Part shown: piece by piece, positions 14,001 through 26,600 of the stretch
Numbering within the stretch: the first letter of the stretch is position 1
Layout: each line of letters starts with the position of its first letter
Translations under genes and position numbers: made by a program
Source of the DNA: Antedon mediterranea
Lineage: Eukaryota; Echinodermata; Crinoidea; Comatulida; Antedonidae
DNA: 60,000 nucleotides
Direction of reading: 5' to 3'
Assembly: GCF_964355755.1 (NCBI RefSeq)
Contig: NC_092674.1
Span: 24,518,001-24,578,000 of the forward strand
The notes under the pieces: model-generated
What the model was told of the DNA's origin: nothing
Databases searched by the model: none
Seen by the model: only the letters and a program-made list of their open reading frames with translations

Positions 14001-17000
14001 TCACTTTTCACCCCTGGCAGATGTGGCAGATATCTTATTGCTCCTGTTGTAAATTGTATAGTTATACTATAGTTACATTCACTTTGTCTTTACACTTTTG
14101 ACACATACGTATAAACTTAAATTCGTGATACATTGTTATAAAGTCAGTGTTCCTGCCTTGTCGTTAAGCACTAGTAGTATGTGTGGCTTAATGACCATTG
14201 ATTGATTGTGGTTTATGATACAGTGGATTACTGTCCATATAATTTGTTTTCAACCAATTTATCAACTCTAGAAATTGGTTGTAAATGTGTCGTGGTATTT
14301 GTTTCAGACCAAGATTTATAACTCGCTTACAATGGAAGTACAGTTTCACAATCATTAACTAATATTATGTACACTAGAGTTTGTCGTGAACATCTCAAGA
14401 TATTATTGTATTATAATACTACTTCGATGGGCTTGAAAAAATGTGACACCTGATCAGTGAGGAGTTACAATATACCACCAAATTCTACGGCCATCACTAG
14501 ATATATCCCAACTGACTATCACAAGTCATCTAGGAACGTGTCTGAGAGGAGTTACAATATACCACCAAATTCTACGGCCATCACTAGATAGATTCCAATT
14601 GACTATTGCAAGTCATCATGGAACGTGTCTGAGAGGAGTTACAATATACCACCAAATTCTACGGCCATCACTAGATAGATTCCAATTGACTATCGCAAGT
14701 CATCTTGGAACGTGTCTGAGAGGAGTTACAATATACCACAACATTCTACGGCCATCACTAGATAGATCCTAATTGACTATCGCAAGTCATCTTGAAACGA
14801 TTCTAACTGTACAGCTGCACATCACGGTTATATAAAAACTACCTTGACCAGAAAAATAAATGTGTTTATCCCTTTAATATTGAAATAGGGTCATTAATTT
14901 TGTTGATGTAGAAAACTCAACAGATTCAAACTAGAGTAAACATAAAATTAGAATGTTAATAAATTATAGATAAATAAATAAATACAATATTGGAGGTATA
15001 TTATTATAGTCCAGTTAAACAAGAAAAATAATATTAAAGCATACCGGTATTCATTATTTACAAATGTATACCAAAGTTATAGCATAATTGTAAAGATTTA
15101 AAGTATTACCTCTATAGTGTCTTAGAGATATGTTGTATACAAACCTAAGAATAAATATTTGTACGTGTATTTACCCACAATTCCTACCTATTCTACTAAT
15201 GGCGGGGGATTAATATGTAGGTCTGATGACGCGTTAATAACGTACGACTGTTCATGTCGTCCAAAACGATAAATGATCGCAAAACAAAATGGTATTAAAC
15301 AATTACACAATTGTAATACCGCTTTCTACCATCGCCAAAGCACTTACAGGTAAAGAGTTCTGAAGCACCGAAACGGCCTAAATGAGGACAGACGCTCGCT
15401 TCAAACAGATTATTGCTCACTAGACAATATACTGAACTCGTGGAAACCGTTTCCTTGACATCTATATTTATGCGTTTTTTGGAGGCTAGATATAACCAGG
15501 ATTTGACATCAAGAAAACAAAAATCCCACTGGGTTTGATTTATCATCTTAATGTAATATATAAACAGTCGTTCACAAAGTAATTTTGATTAATTCAAAAT
15601 GAAAATATGGTGTACAATGCATAATTATTGATTTATTACCTTAGCCGACTAAAGTTAATTATTTTATAATAAATTAATAATTGAGTTGATTTAAACTAAT
15701 AATAAAAATAGCTTTAAGAACAAAGGATTAGGTTACTAGGAACAATAAAAGCTTATTAAACACATCTATAACGTTTAAAAATAACATGTCTAATTTTGTT
15801 TTTTCACTGTGTTATCTATATTTGTATCGTATTTCATTGCAATCTTTGTACATATTTATCTTATAATTTGTTTCTTGGGAACATTCACGTAATACTGTAT
15901 CCAATTTCAGCAGCTAGCTGTATAGTGTTCGTATTTAAAGCAATACTTATTACAATATTCCAGCTTCAATTTTGTTCGATAATAGTTTCTGATTTGTCGA
16001 TGATTTTAGGATGGGTTTACCTAATGAACAAAATATACTTATACTTGATTATATCTATAGTACAGTTTTTGTATATTTTGTAAAGGTTCTTCAATGCGTG
16101 TACAAAAATTGTAATCTCTTAAATTTTAAAGATGTATTGTCCCAAAAAAAACATGGAAAATGAAGATTAATTAAATCAGACTTTGAATAGGTTATTTTGT
16201 AGTTTTAATAAACTTAATCACTTCCGTAGAAACAAACGAAAAAAAATGTTTTTTACTTATAAAATAACATAATAAATGGTTAAATTCAACCGAAAATCCA
16301 TTGGCTGGCAGCCAATGATTTTGTGCTTTAAAGTTTTAGATACATTTTTTTTAGATCTAATTTTTTGTCAAAGTGGATAACTATTATGTGACATTAAAAT
16401 GGCATATTAAAAAAAATTATTTTTAATGGGACAATACATCTTTAACTTGTTGAGAACACCTAATCATTTTATCATTCTTTTTTCTTTTTCATAACGTAGG
16501 ATGTAGACCAAGTTATGAAAAATATTGAAGCAAATAAAGATGGCGGAAGTCAAAATGGATCGCCAAGTAGAAAAGGTTGGACCGCAATTCGGTCTTTAGT
16601 TGCTTTAGCCGGTTTACATGGAAACGAATTTACCCCGGCGTATCCTGAAAAACTTTGGATGGATCAGAAAACGTTCTGTGATTATTTCCCATATCATTTA
16701 GTGTTCGATAAAGAGCTGAGAGTTCTTCAAGCAGGAGTCCATATCCAACGTGTATTACCCAGGCTCAGGGGATTTGAGAACAATCACATGAACGAATTCT
16801 TTTCAATGATCCATCCTCAGATAGACTGGAACTTGAATAGTATACAGAAATTTATAAATATGCAGTTTGTTCTGGAGACAAATAGGAAAATGATAACACC
16901 TCATTGGGGTGATTCGAAACCGATGCTGCAGCTACGTGGTAAGTATAGGCTATAAACAACCCGATTCTTCATCTCCATCACTAGATACATCTTAACTGAC

Positions 17001-20000
17001 CAAGTCATTGGTGTAAAGTTCTAGGTGTACAGTATTAAATACATAATAGCCTATACCTTGAATGGAAAATTGTTAAAGTTTATTTTGATTTATCCACTTT
17101 TTGCGGAATTTGAAATATTGTACCTAACATGCAAACAATGGGCCTTTTAAAGTTGCAACTGTCAATCAGAAAACCGAAAATTTGTGTTTTTCTGACTACG
17201 TATATTTTACATTCTACATTATGAGGTTTCATTGCTACACATAAGAGTTTTAAAACACAATCAAAGCGAATTCCTTGCATAAAAGAAAATCCATTAGAAA
17301 ATGTGAAGTAATTCAAAATGGTTCAAAACAGAATTTTATTTTTATATATTCTATTGAAATTGGTGGTATTTTTCCAATTAATTTAACAATACTGTAATTG
17401 CAATAAGGATTTTGCATGATTTTGTTTGTGTCATTCTATTCCATGTTTTGAAAACTGAAAAACTTTTTTTGCAATCTTATTGGTACGCATGCGCATTGAA
17501 AAACAAATTCAGTACACTTTCACATCGGTTTCAATGTATTACTTTCCAACAGACACAAGACCTAAACATAAACCAATGGCTTTCTTTAATCGATTCTTAA
17601 TCTTTATTCTTTCAAACATTCAAGATTTATGACTCATTTTCTGATGCCAGATTATTCTGCTGATATTTATTGCATTGATATATTCAATACAATCCTACAA
17701 AATGAAACATGTTGGGAAAAAAGTTACATAAACATTATCACTATTTGTTCAACTTACAGTACTTGAATAGTATTTTGACTTTACATCCAGATTGGTAAAC
17801 AGATTGAAAAATGATAAATAACTATATCCATATTAATGGCGGATAATGCTACGTCGGATAAAGAATGACGATAAATAGATACATATACATTTTTTCCTAC
17901 ATAAAACAGAATAAATTAGAAAGGTTTCATCTCAGAATTATAGGATGAATATCTACGTTCTACTTTCTTCAATGAAAATAATATTTTCACAAATCAAATC
18001 AAATGACGCCATGATCACTGTACTGTAGCAATAAAATTGTGAAATCCGTAATAATTAAACAATTTTGAATTTGTTTTTCGTTCTTCATGTACCAGATAAA
18101 CAGAAAATCGATTTAAAAGAAAAAAAAAACAAATTAAAGTGTCGGGTTTAATTAGTGGCATAGATTAAATCTCAAACCTTAGAAATACGACAGCTAGATA
18201 AAATGTTTTTCGAAGTATATTTTTGTGAATAGATGTTGAATGAATAGCTAAATTGAATTTTAACTGCATGGAGTAAACTTTATTATTCTGCATATAATTA
18301 AGAAGATAGATAAGCAAATATAGTAACAACTTCAGTAAAAACATAACAATTTTTTTTTCAACTTCCAACTTTATTTCTTATCTTTGCATTGGTAAATATT
18401 GAAAGTAGGTATCTTACGTCATTGTTTGTTTGTTTCTTTCTTTATTTCCATTCACAACAAGAAACATAAACATACATAAATAATCATTACAAAAATGAAA
18501 GAATAGAAAGGGGGAATCTCTGAAGCACAGCTTATTAGTAGAAACCCTCTGTTACACAACAGTTTATAAATAGAAATATGAAAAAAGGCACAAGGGCATA
18601 GGCAAATAAAATGTAACTTTTAAGAAATAAATGCAAATACTCCTTTTTTTATCTTAACAACAAAAAAAATATAGTTTTCTAAGAGAGTAAAATGTAATTG
18701 TAAAAAAATACCTGTTTTAATCAGAGTATTGCAAAAGTAATTTATTTTTGTATTTTGTTTTAAAAGTTAGGCCTATAGGATTCTTAAGTAACTTAAGAGT
18801 CTCAGGTATATCACGCCAAAGTTCAACCCCTTTACTAACTAAACTTAATGATTTTTGAGTGGTTCTTTTAAATTGTGGGTAGAATTGGTGTTTTTGTCAT
18901 TTCATAAGATCAGCGTGAGATGAACGGCAATGAGACACAAATTCACAATGATGTTTTTTCAAATTAACTAACACGGTTCAACGGTAAAGCAATTTTCGTA
19001 CAGACGTCGATAAACCTGATGTTATTTTTTTATGACTAAGGAAAAAAAACATTACATCTTTACTAAAGTATTGAAATCCCCAGACACAAATTGGTGGCGC
19101 CCTATTCCAAACAACATAATTAATGACGTAAGCTGTATATGCGTCGTAAGAGGGTACAGAAGTAAAACGAGCAAAATTTAGTCTGTTTGAGAAAAAAACA
19201 GTATCATTAAAAAACATTTGGTAAAAAATACATTGAAAAGGCTCATAATCAATTTGTTTTCATTGTACGAAAGATTTTTTCATTTGTCGGCAAAATATCA
19301 AATTTTTTTTTTCGGCTTCATTAAAAATGTATTGTCCCCCAGAAAAAAAAAGTTGATGAATTTTATGCCATTTAAATATCACATAATAGTTATCCACTTT
19401 GACCAAAAATTGGATCTAAAGCAACCTGAAAAAACTGTAATTTAAAGCAAAAAATGGTCAAATTGGCTGCCAGCCGATTAAGTTTTGTTTGAATTTTTTT
19501 TTTTTTTTTTTTTTTTTTTTGTATTAATATTTGTCCTCAGTGAGGAAATTCGGATTAGGCCCTCCATAGACCCACGGCAGCCAGCAGTGCAGTGCCTACC
19601 AGATTAGGCAATGAGAGTAAAGCATCTTGCCAAAGGATGCAATTAGTATGGTACAGATAACCTCGAACCCATGCCTATCACATGCTAGTTCGATATTACC
19701 ATTACACCATCACTCAACCATTTAAAAATCATTTAACCATTTATTATGTTATTTTATGAGTGAAATCATTATTTTTTTTCTACGGAGGTGATTAACTTTA
19801 TTAATACTATAAAATAACCTATTCAAAGTGTGATTTAATTAAATGATGTTAATTTTTCAAGTTTTTGGAGGACAATACGTCTTTAACAATTATCTTGACA
19901 CCATGTAGCAGAATGATTCGACATTTGAAATATTGGGTTTAGCTGGATATCCGACGACAAAATGTCAAGTTGAAATTGATGAGTTCAGGAAACAATAGCG

Positions 20001-20644
20001 AATAATGTTGTTAATGACGTACGTTCGATAACAGTTTCAGCGGAAGAGCACATCAATCGCCGTTCACAGATTGCATTAGAATACCGTATTTAAGAAATCA
20101 TGCTCATTTTCGACGAACTTTTAAAGAATCACTTTCAACTTGTAATTCCTTACAACATATCATTTTTACTTAATTAGAAGCTTTGTCCATTAATATTAAT
20201 GAAGATTTATGGATGAACACACTGTTTCTGAAAAATGTTCTATGAAAATGTGTATAATAATGAGGTAGGCTTGAAAAAAAAATTAAAACTAGAGATTCCT
20301 TTTAAAAGATAATGTGTATTTAAAAATTATGACTGTAATTTCAGAATTGTTTTGTGACACAACACAACACAAATATGTTGCCTGAACATTCTTGTTTAAT
20401 TCAATCATATAAATAATTGTTTTTAATTGTTTTCTTTAAAATACTGAACAATGTAAGATGAAAAAAATCTTAGGCCAACAGTTATATTTCATTAGATGTC
20501 CATTAAATTCAGTCATATTCCCTCGGTATTCCTCTGTGTTATTAATATCGACATACCATGATTGTCGTAATTGTATTTTATCTATTTAGTACTAAAAGTA
20601 GTAACTACACGAAAAACATAAATATTGTTTAATGCTAATGAATG

Positions 20645-20678
<34 letters not shown>

Positions 20679-23600
20679 TTTATTCGGTCATCAATGTAAA
20701 AATAACCAGGAATGAGAATAGGCTAAAGCCCAAACAGATTCTGCACTCACTCCATACAATACAATCAGTTAAAGATAAAACCATATACAAGAAAAATACA
20801 AATAAATTATACATAACATGAAATATAGTGTTTTGTTAGAGCAGCCTTAAATATTGAAATTGTTTGTGAATCTTTTATGTCATTTGGTATTTGCTCCCAT
20901 AGTCTAGGAAAGGAAACAAATACAGAATTATGAAAAGTATTGCCTTTCGAATTCCAACGTAAAAGCCTACCCGGACATCTTTCACTAGTTTTAATATACT
21001 CAGAAAGAATGGGGACAGTAACCTTTCAACACCTTAAATCCTAATGAAAGTCTATGTAATTTAAACAAGTCATCAATAGATAATAATTCATTATTATCCC
21101 TTGTTGTATGTTAGTAGCCAATAGTTTTCTATTTTATATTTCTTTCTTTCTATAAATAGAAAACAATGTAGCAACATTAATTTGTGGCTTGTTACACATA
21201 GCATGCCCGTTGTGCATTACGTCATTCAAAAATTACTCACGCATAACGGATTGTAACTAGTACCATCACACATACATTAAAGTGGATTCTGTTTTTTCAA
21301 ATATTATGTTTGATATTATTTAATGGATCATTCAATATCTTAATGTGGTTTATCTTTTTATAAGATAATTAATAATTATATTATATGTATTATTTAGGTC
21401 AGATGATATGGATGGATAGCATTGAAGCAATGGTCTACATTTGTTCACCAAGGGTTGTAAATCTGAAAGAACTTGAAGAAAGACATTTGCATCTTTCTGA
21501 CATTCCATTCCATGACGTCACAAGAGATCTGATTCTTTTCAATCATCAGCGATTAGCAGAGATCGAACTTGGAAAGCAGCTGGAACAGAAGAAAGAAGAA
21601 CTCCGAACTGCAATGAAGGATTTAGCCAAAGAAAAAAAAAAGACAGATATGTTGTTGCATTCCATGTTGCCTCGTCAAGTTGCCGAACAATTAAGAGAAG
21701 GCAAAAAAGTTGAAGCAGGTAAAACCGGAATGCGCATTTTTATTATTTTTTTATTTTTATTATTATTATCATTATTATTGTTATTATTATAACTTATATT
21801 TATCTTTCTGTATTTAGTAGTAGAGTATGTAAGAGATAAGGCACAGTGAAAAGAGAATGAGACCAAGACAAACGAGAAGGGAAAACAATCAATGTGAAAA
21901 TAAAGTATGCCCGGGAATTTATAACAAAAAAAAGCATCACAATATACCAACCTTTTAATTTTAAAGATACAATTTTCAATACGGTCGACCCTTGATAAAT
22001 TGGTAATTAGTGGCAGTGGCCTGATTCAGGTGTACTTGTTGAGAATGACTTGCATGATTACAAATCGATATTGGCTTATTCATTGCAATCTACATTTACA
22101 AAACAAATAAACGCATTGAAACGAAAATCTTACATCTCCACCAACTAATACGTATCGAGCTAGACTAATTAGGCCTACACTTAAAATTTAGAGTATTCTG
22201 AGTCTGCTGTATATTGACTTAATTTGATGGACCCATTTGTAACATGAATTCGTTATAGTTTCCTGTAAAAAGTTCTTGATGTTGTTGCATGTTGATCATC
22301 GTTTTATTTGTGTGTTAGTTATTTAATTCAAGTTAAAATGTGTTTATTCTCCTGATGCACAGTACCTAACGTGGACTATGACCCAATTTACATTACAATT
22401 GGGTCCTGGGCCGGCCCAGGATCGGGTTCAAATCAATCGGCGTATTTCCACTTGCGTTCCAAACGACGCCCCTGACGATTGATTTACTTCATTTTCTCAA
22501 ACCATTATTCACGGTTCACTGCATAAGCCGGCCCAAACATAAAAGCCGTTCTTGGACCTACTCGAGAGGTGGTCCAAATCTGCATCCGGCCCAGGGCTGG
22601 CCTAACTTTATGGAGTGTTTACATTTACCGATTGGCATAAGTGCAAATGTCATTGACAAATCTATATGTAATATTAAAAATGACATTAGCGTCCGACGAT
22701 CTAGTAAATAAATTATTCATTGTGCGCATTCGAGGAAGTTGTGACGTGCTTCCTTACTCTATATATTTCTTTTGTAAGGTTGTGATTGGTTCTAGGTACA
22801 GCAGACGACCAACGATACACGAAATTATACGTTGTCGGCAATCGAATGCTTCTTAGTTTTGTGCGCCTCTCAGAAACACATGAGTTTTCGTAAAATCGCT
22901 TGGGATTTAACTAAAAAGTCCATCCCTATTGACGCGTTTACAGTCAACCAGACTTGTCTAGTCTAAATTTATTGTTTTATGAAACGCCATATGTGCCAAA
23001 ATATTTATCTTTTTGCTAATATTAATTTGAAACTGTCAATCACCACCAACAATGTTATTTGTAGACTTGTCAATATGATGTCAGTCAGAATTTGAAACCA
23101 TGTTTGATCAAATTTAGTTGTTGCTACGTTGCACTAGTAATTGCAATAAACCAGGTGACCTTTTGACTCTAGCGATTACGTGTCTTAAGTGCTTGTGAAG
23201 TAATAACAAAAACGGAAGTAGGCCAAGCAACATTAAAAATTATACAATTCGGTTTATTTTACTACTAATGCATTGTTGTTTTTTTTTTATTCTTTCAATA
23301 ATGCTACGGTGCTCATTGAACGAACGGCCGGTCGGCGCTGACAAAATCAGATGAGCTCTTGTGGGACGCTCATGTAAAACTGAAAACGAGAGATTTTTTT
23401 GTTGTTTTTAGTTTTTATGGTTGTATTTCTCATGGTTTTCACAAGCGCCTTAAGCACTTTGTGGATATGTGCGCTCTATAAATCTTATTATTATTAATGT
23501 ATGGCCTAGGCCTACTATTTACTGACCAATTCGGTTCTATGTAGGAGAGTACCATACGACCCCTATCGACCGATAGTTTTTATGAAATAACACATTTTAC

Positions 23601-26600
23601 GTAAAATATCAATTTTACAGATAGTCTTGACTTTCTCTTTAAAATAAAAATGAAAAACATATTAACATTAGAAGTATAAGTCCTATATAGTAAAAGGGAA
23701 GATCGCAACATGCTCATGTTGATGTAGCAGAATGTTATATGTATATAAGATTGTATTAATCTGGTATACTTTCTACTGCGATGGCATCTATTGCACTTAG
23801 AAAATCTGTGCTCTGCTTTCTAAATTAAGCTAGGATGAAAACAGCTTTTTGTGATTGATCGTTTTATGATAAGAAAATGGCACACGTCTTACACAAGGTT
23901 CAATTAAGTAGTCATTTCAAGTCTTAGAGAAATTGAATTTTGTTTCGTAGCAGACCGTGTGCTACTCAAACATCGTCCAAGTGGGTTTAGAATATATTCC
24001 ACAGTGTCAGATCCAGACATTTTACATGGGAGATGGGAGGGAGAGCAAAATAAAATAAGAAAATTAACGGAAATGAAAATATGTTTAAATAAAAATCAAT
24101 AGGAATGAACGAAGGAATTTTTTTTTTTGCCGAATTCTTTCGCACTTTCTTTACTTACTTTATCGTTTTTATTTAGCTTTCTGTTTTTCTATTTTAGAGA
24201 TACAACCACTGATACCCATAGTATATTTTTGTTTGTCAAATTTGCATTTAATTATAAATAATCTACTATTGTTTACGTTGTGTGTAAAATTGAAATTCGA
24301 TTATATTATTTGTCTGGGTGCTAAACTACTGTAATGCCAGTACAATCTGCTATCTGTACTGTTTATTAATTGAGAAGTGTATTTATACAGAGTTTTGACA
24401 AGGAGCTTTGACATTAATCCCCATCTTTTGACAAGAGATAAAAAGTCCCCATCTAAAATGGCACATCTTAATATACTTAACTTTCTGAACATAAAATGAA
24501 ATATTCTTTTACTTATTTGTTTGGGGAGAGAGGGGCGGGGGAGAAGTTACATAGGCTAAAGTGGCATAATACTTAAAACAATGAAAGATATGAGCATATT
24601 AATAAATTTGTCATTTTTAATTTCAGGTGAATATGACATGGTGACATTATTGTTTAGTGACATTGTAAGTTTCACAAATATATGCTCAAAGTGTCGTCCA
24701 ATTGACATTGTCAACATGCTAAACGCATTGTACACACGATTTGACAGACTTACGTCGGTTCATGACGTGTACAAGGTAAGAAAAACATCTATCATCAATC
24801 TAAAATTGAACAGGCTAATATAGACTAAATATTTTGCTTGAATGTAGGGATTTGTCCAATTTGACTCGCTTGTGAAAAAACAACAATGCTGTATATACTG
24901 TGTACTATCGCAATACACTAAGGGACTCTTACCTGACCATTGTAGAACGCATACTGTATATAAATATCGAAATAGAAATATCGTTAATAATGTTACTAGG
25001 CCTAATATATTGATTGATATATTTCTATATATCTTCTCTTTTGTATAGCGAGCTTTTGTTTCGGGACAGTAGAAGGAAGAAGACTTTAGCGTACAAAAGT
25101 TGATTAATCTGCGCATGGATAGTTCATTATTATTAAGTTCATTATATGAACTACTGTATATTTGGTGATATTAACGTTTGCTATTCGTCTACCGAATCGA
25201 AAGCTCGCTATTGATATTTAATTGGTAACCTACTATCATGATCACATTTTACTGGAAAGAAACGGCACCACCAATATAAAATTGGACCCCTCCCCTCTAT
25301 CTTTAAGATGGCTGTATTCACCAGTCTTGATTATGTTCATTATTAAAATGCACAATATTAATATATATTTTTATCTTGATAAGGTTGAGACAATTGGAGA
25401 TGCATACATGGTGGTAGGAGGCTTACCGCTACCTATCAAAACTCATGCAGCCCGTATTGCTAACATGGCACTTGGTATGATGATCACTTCGAAAGAAGTC
25501 AGTTCACCAATCACAAAAGAACCAATTGGGGTACGTAATAATATTAGCTATTGTAAAGGTTCGGTTGTTTATAATCCTGCACGCATAGGCTACTCTAAAC
25601 CGAACGAAGTAATACCACATTGTCTGTACATACATTTATTTCAGTCTCTTATTGAGACTCAATAAGATTCAAGCCGTTGACTCAATAAGATTCAAGCCGT
25701 TGACTAATCACAGGCGATAGTTCAAATGATCAATCGCGTCGTGATTGTTCAACTTACTTATGGCGCGGTTCCAAGTAGGAACCACGCCTTAGCACTATTT
25801 GGTGTACTGTCACACATTTCACACAATGATCTACACGTTTGAATTCAATAATATATTTTAATGAAAATATCGAATGGCATTTGCAATAAATTAAACGATC
25901 CAATGAACTGGGGTTTTTAAATCATTCTTTGAGCAAGTTAGTTTAAATTGCTTAAAGTAATATTTTTTAGAGCATACAAATACTAATGGAAAATTAATTA
26001 GAAAGTATACATCATTATTAAAATTATTATAAAACCCACGCGTATGTTTTTTTTCATTTGTTAGTTTTGCAATATTATAAGATATTGATTATTTCGTTTC
26101 CAATGAAATTTAATAGCAGTGTAGTTTGATACTTTGTATGAACTGGCTTTAATTTGATTTTTGATATTTTTAGATTCGTGTTGGTATCCACAGTGGGCCG
26201 GTGCTTGCTGGAGTTGTTGGTGACAAGATGCCCCGATATTGCTTGTTTGGGGACACGGTCAACACAGCGTCTAGGATGGAAAGTCATGGTCTTCCGGGAA
26301 AGATTCACATGAGTGAAAGTGTTTGCAAGTAAGCCTAAAAGGATTATAAAAGAAATGACAATTAAAGATCAGTAAACATTTTTCATAAACCAAATTCGCA
26401 CATATTTTTTTATACAATGTAAATCTGAAGAAAATTTTCTAAACAACGTAATCTTACTTAATCGCCTTTTTTACGCAGGCTATAGCTTGATTCATCCTAG
26501 GACGTATACCAGCAACTTATTTGACCAATCACAAGCGCGCGACGGATCATCTAAATGTAGATTGTGTTGGTCAAATTACCTGCGCTGTGTGTACCTCATT

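Noticed and set aside
18978-19217. 79-codon minus-strand frame next to a LINE 3' end
   Set aside because: Could be more of the LINE, but the sequence shows no clear polymerase motif, so the LINE was limited to 18424-18965.
20648-20680. (AAT)n as an independent microsatellite
   Set aside because: It is directly at the 3' end of a minus-strand LINE fragment and is its tail.
24760-25116. 118-codon minus-strand frame between cyclase exons f and g
   Set aside because: Antisense to an intron, no recognisable domain.
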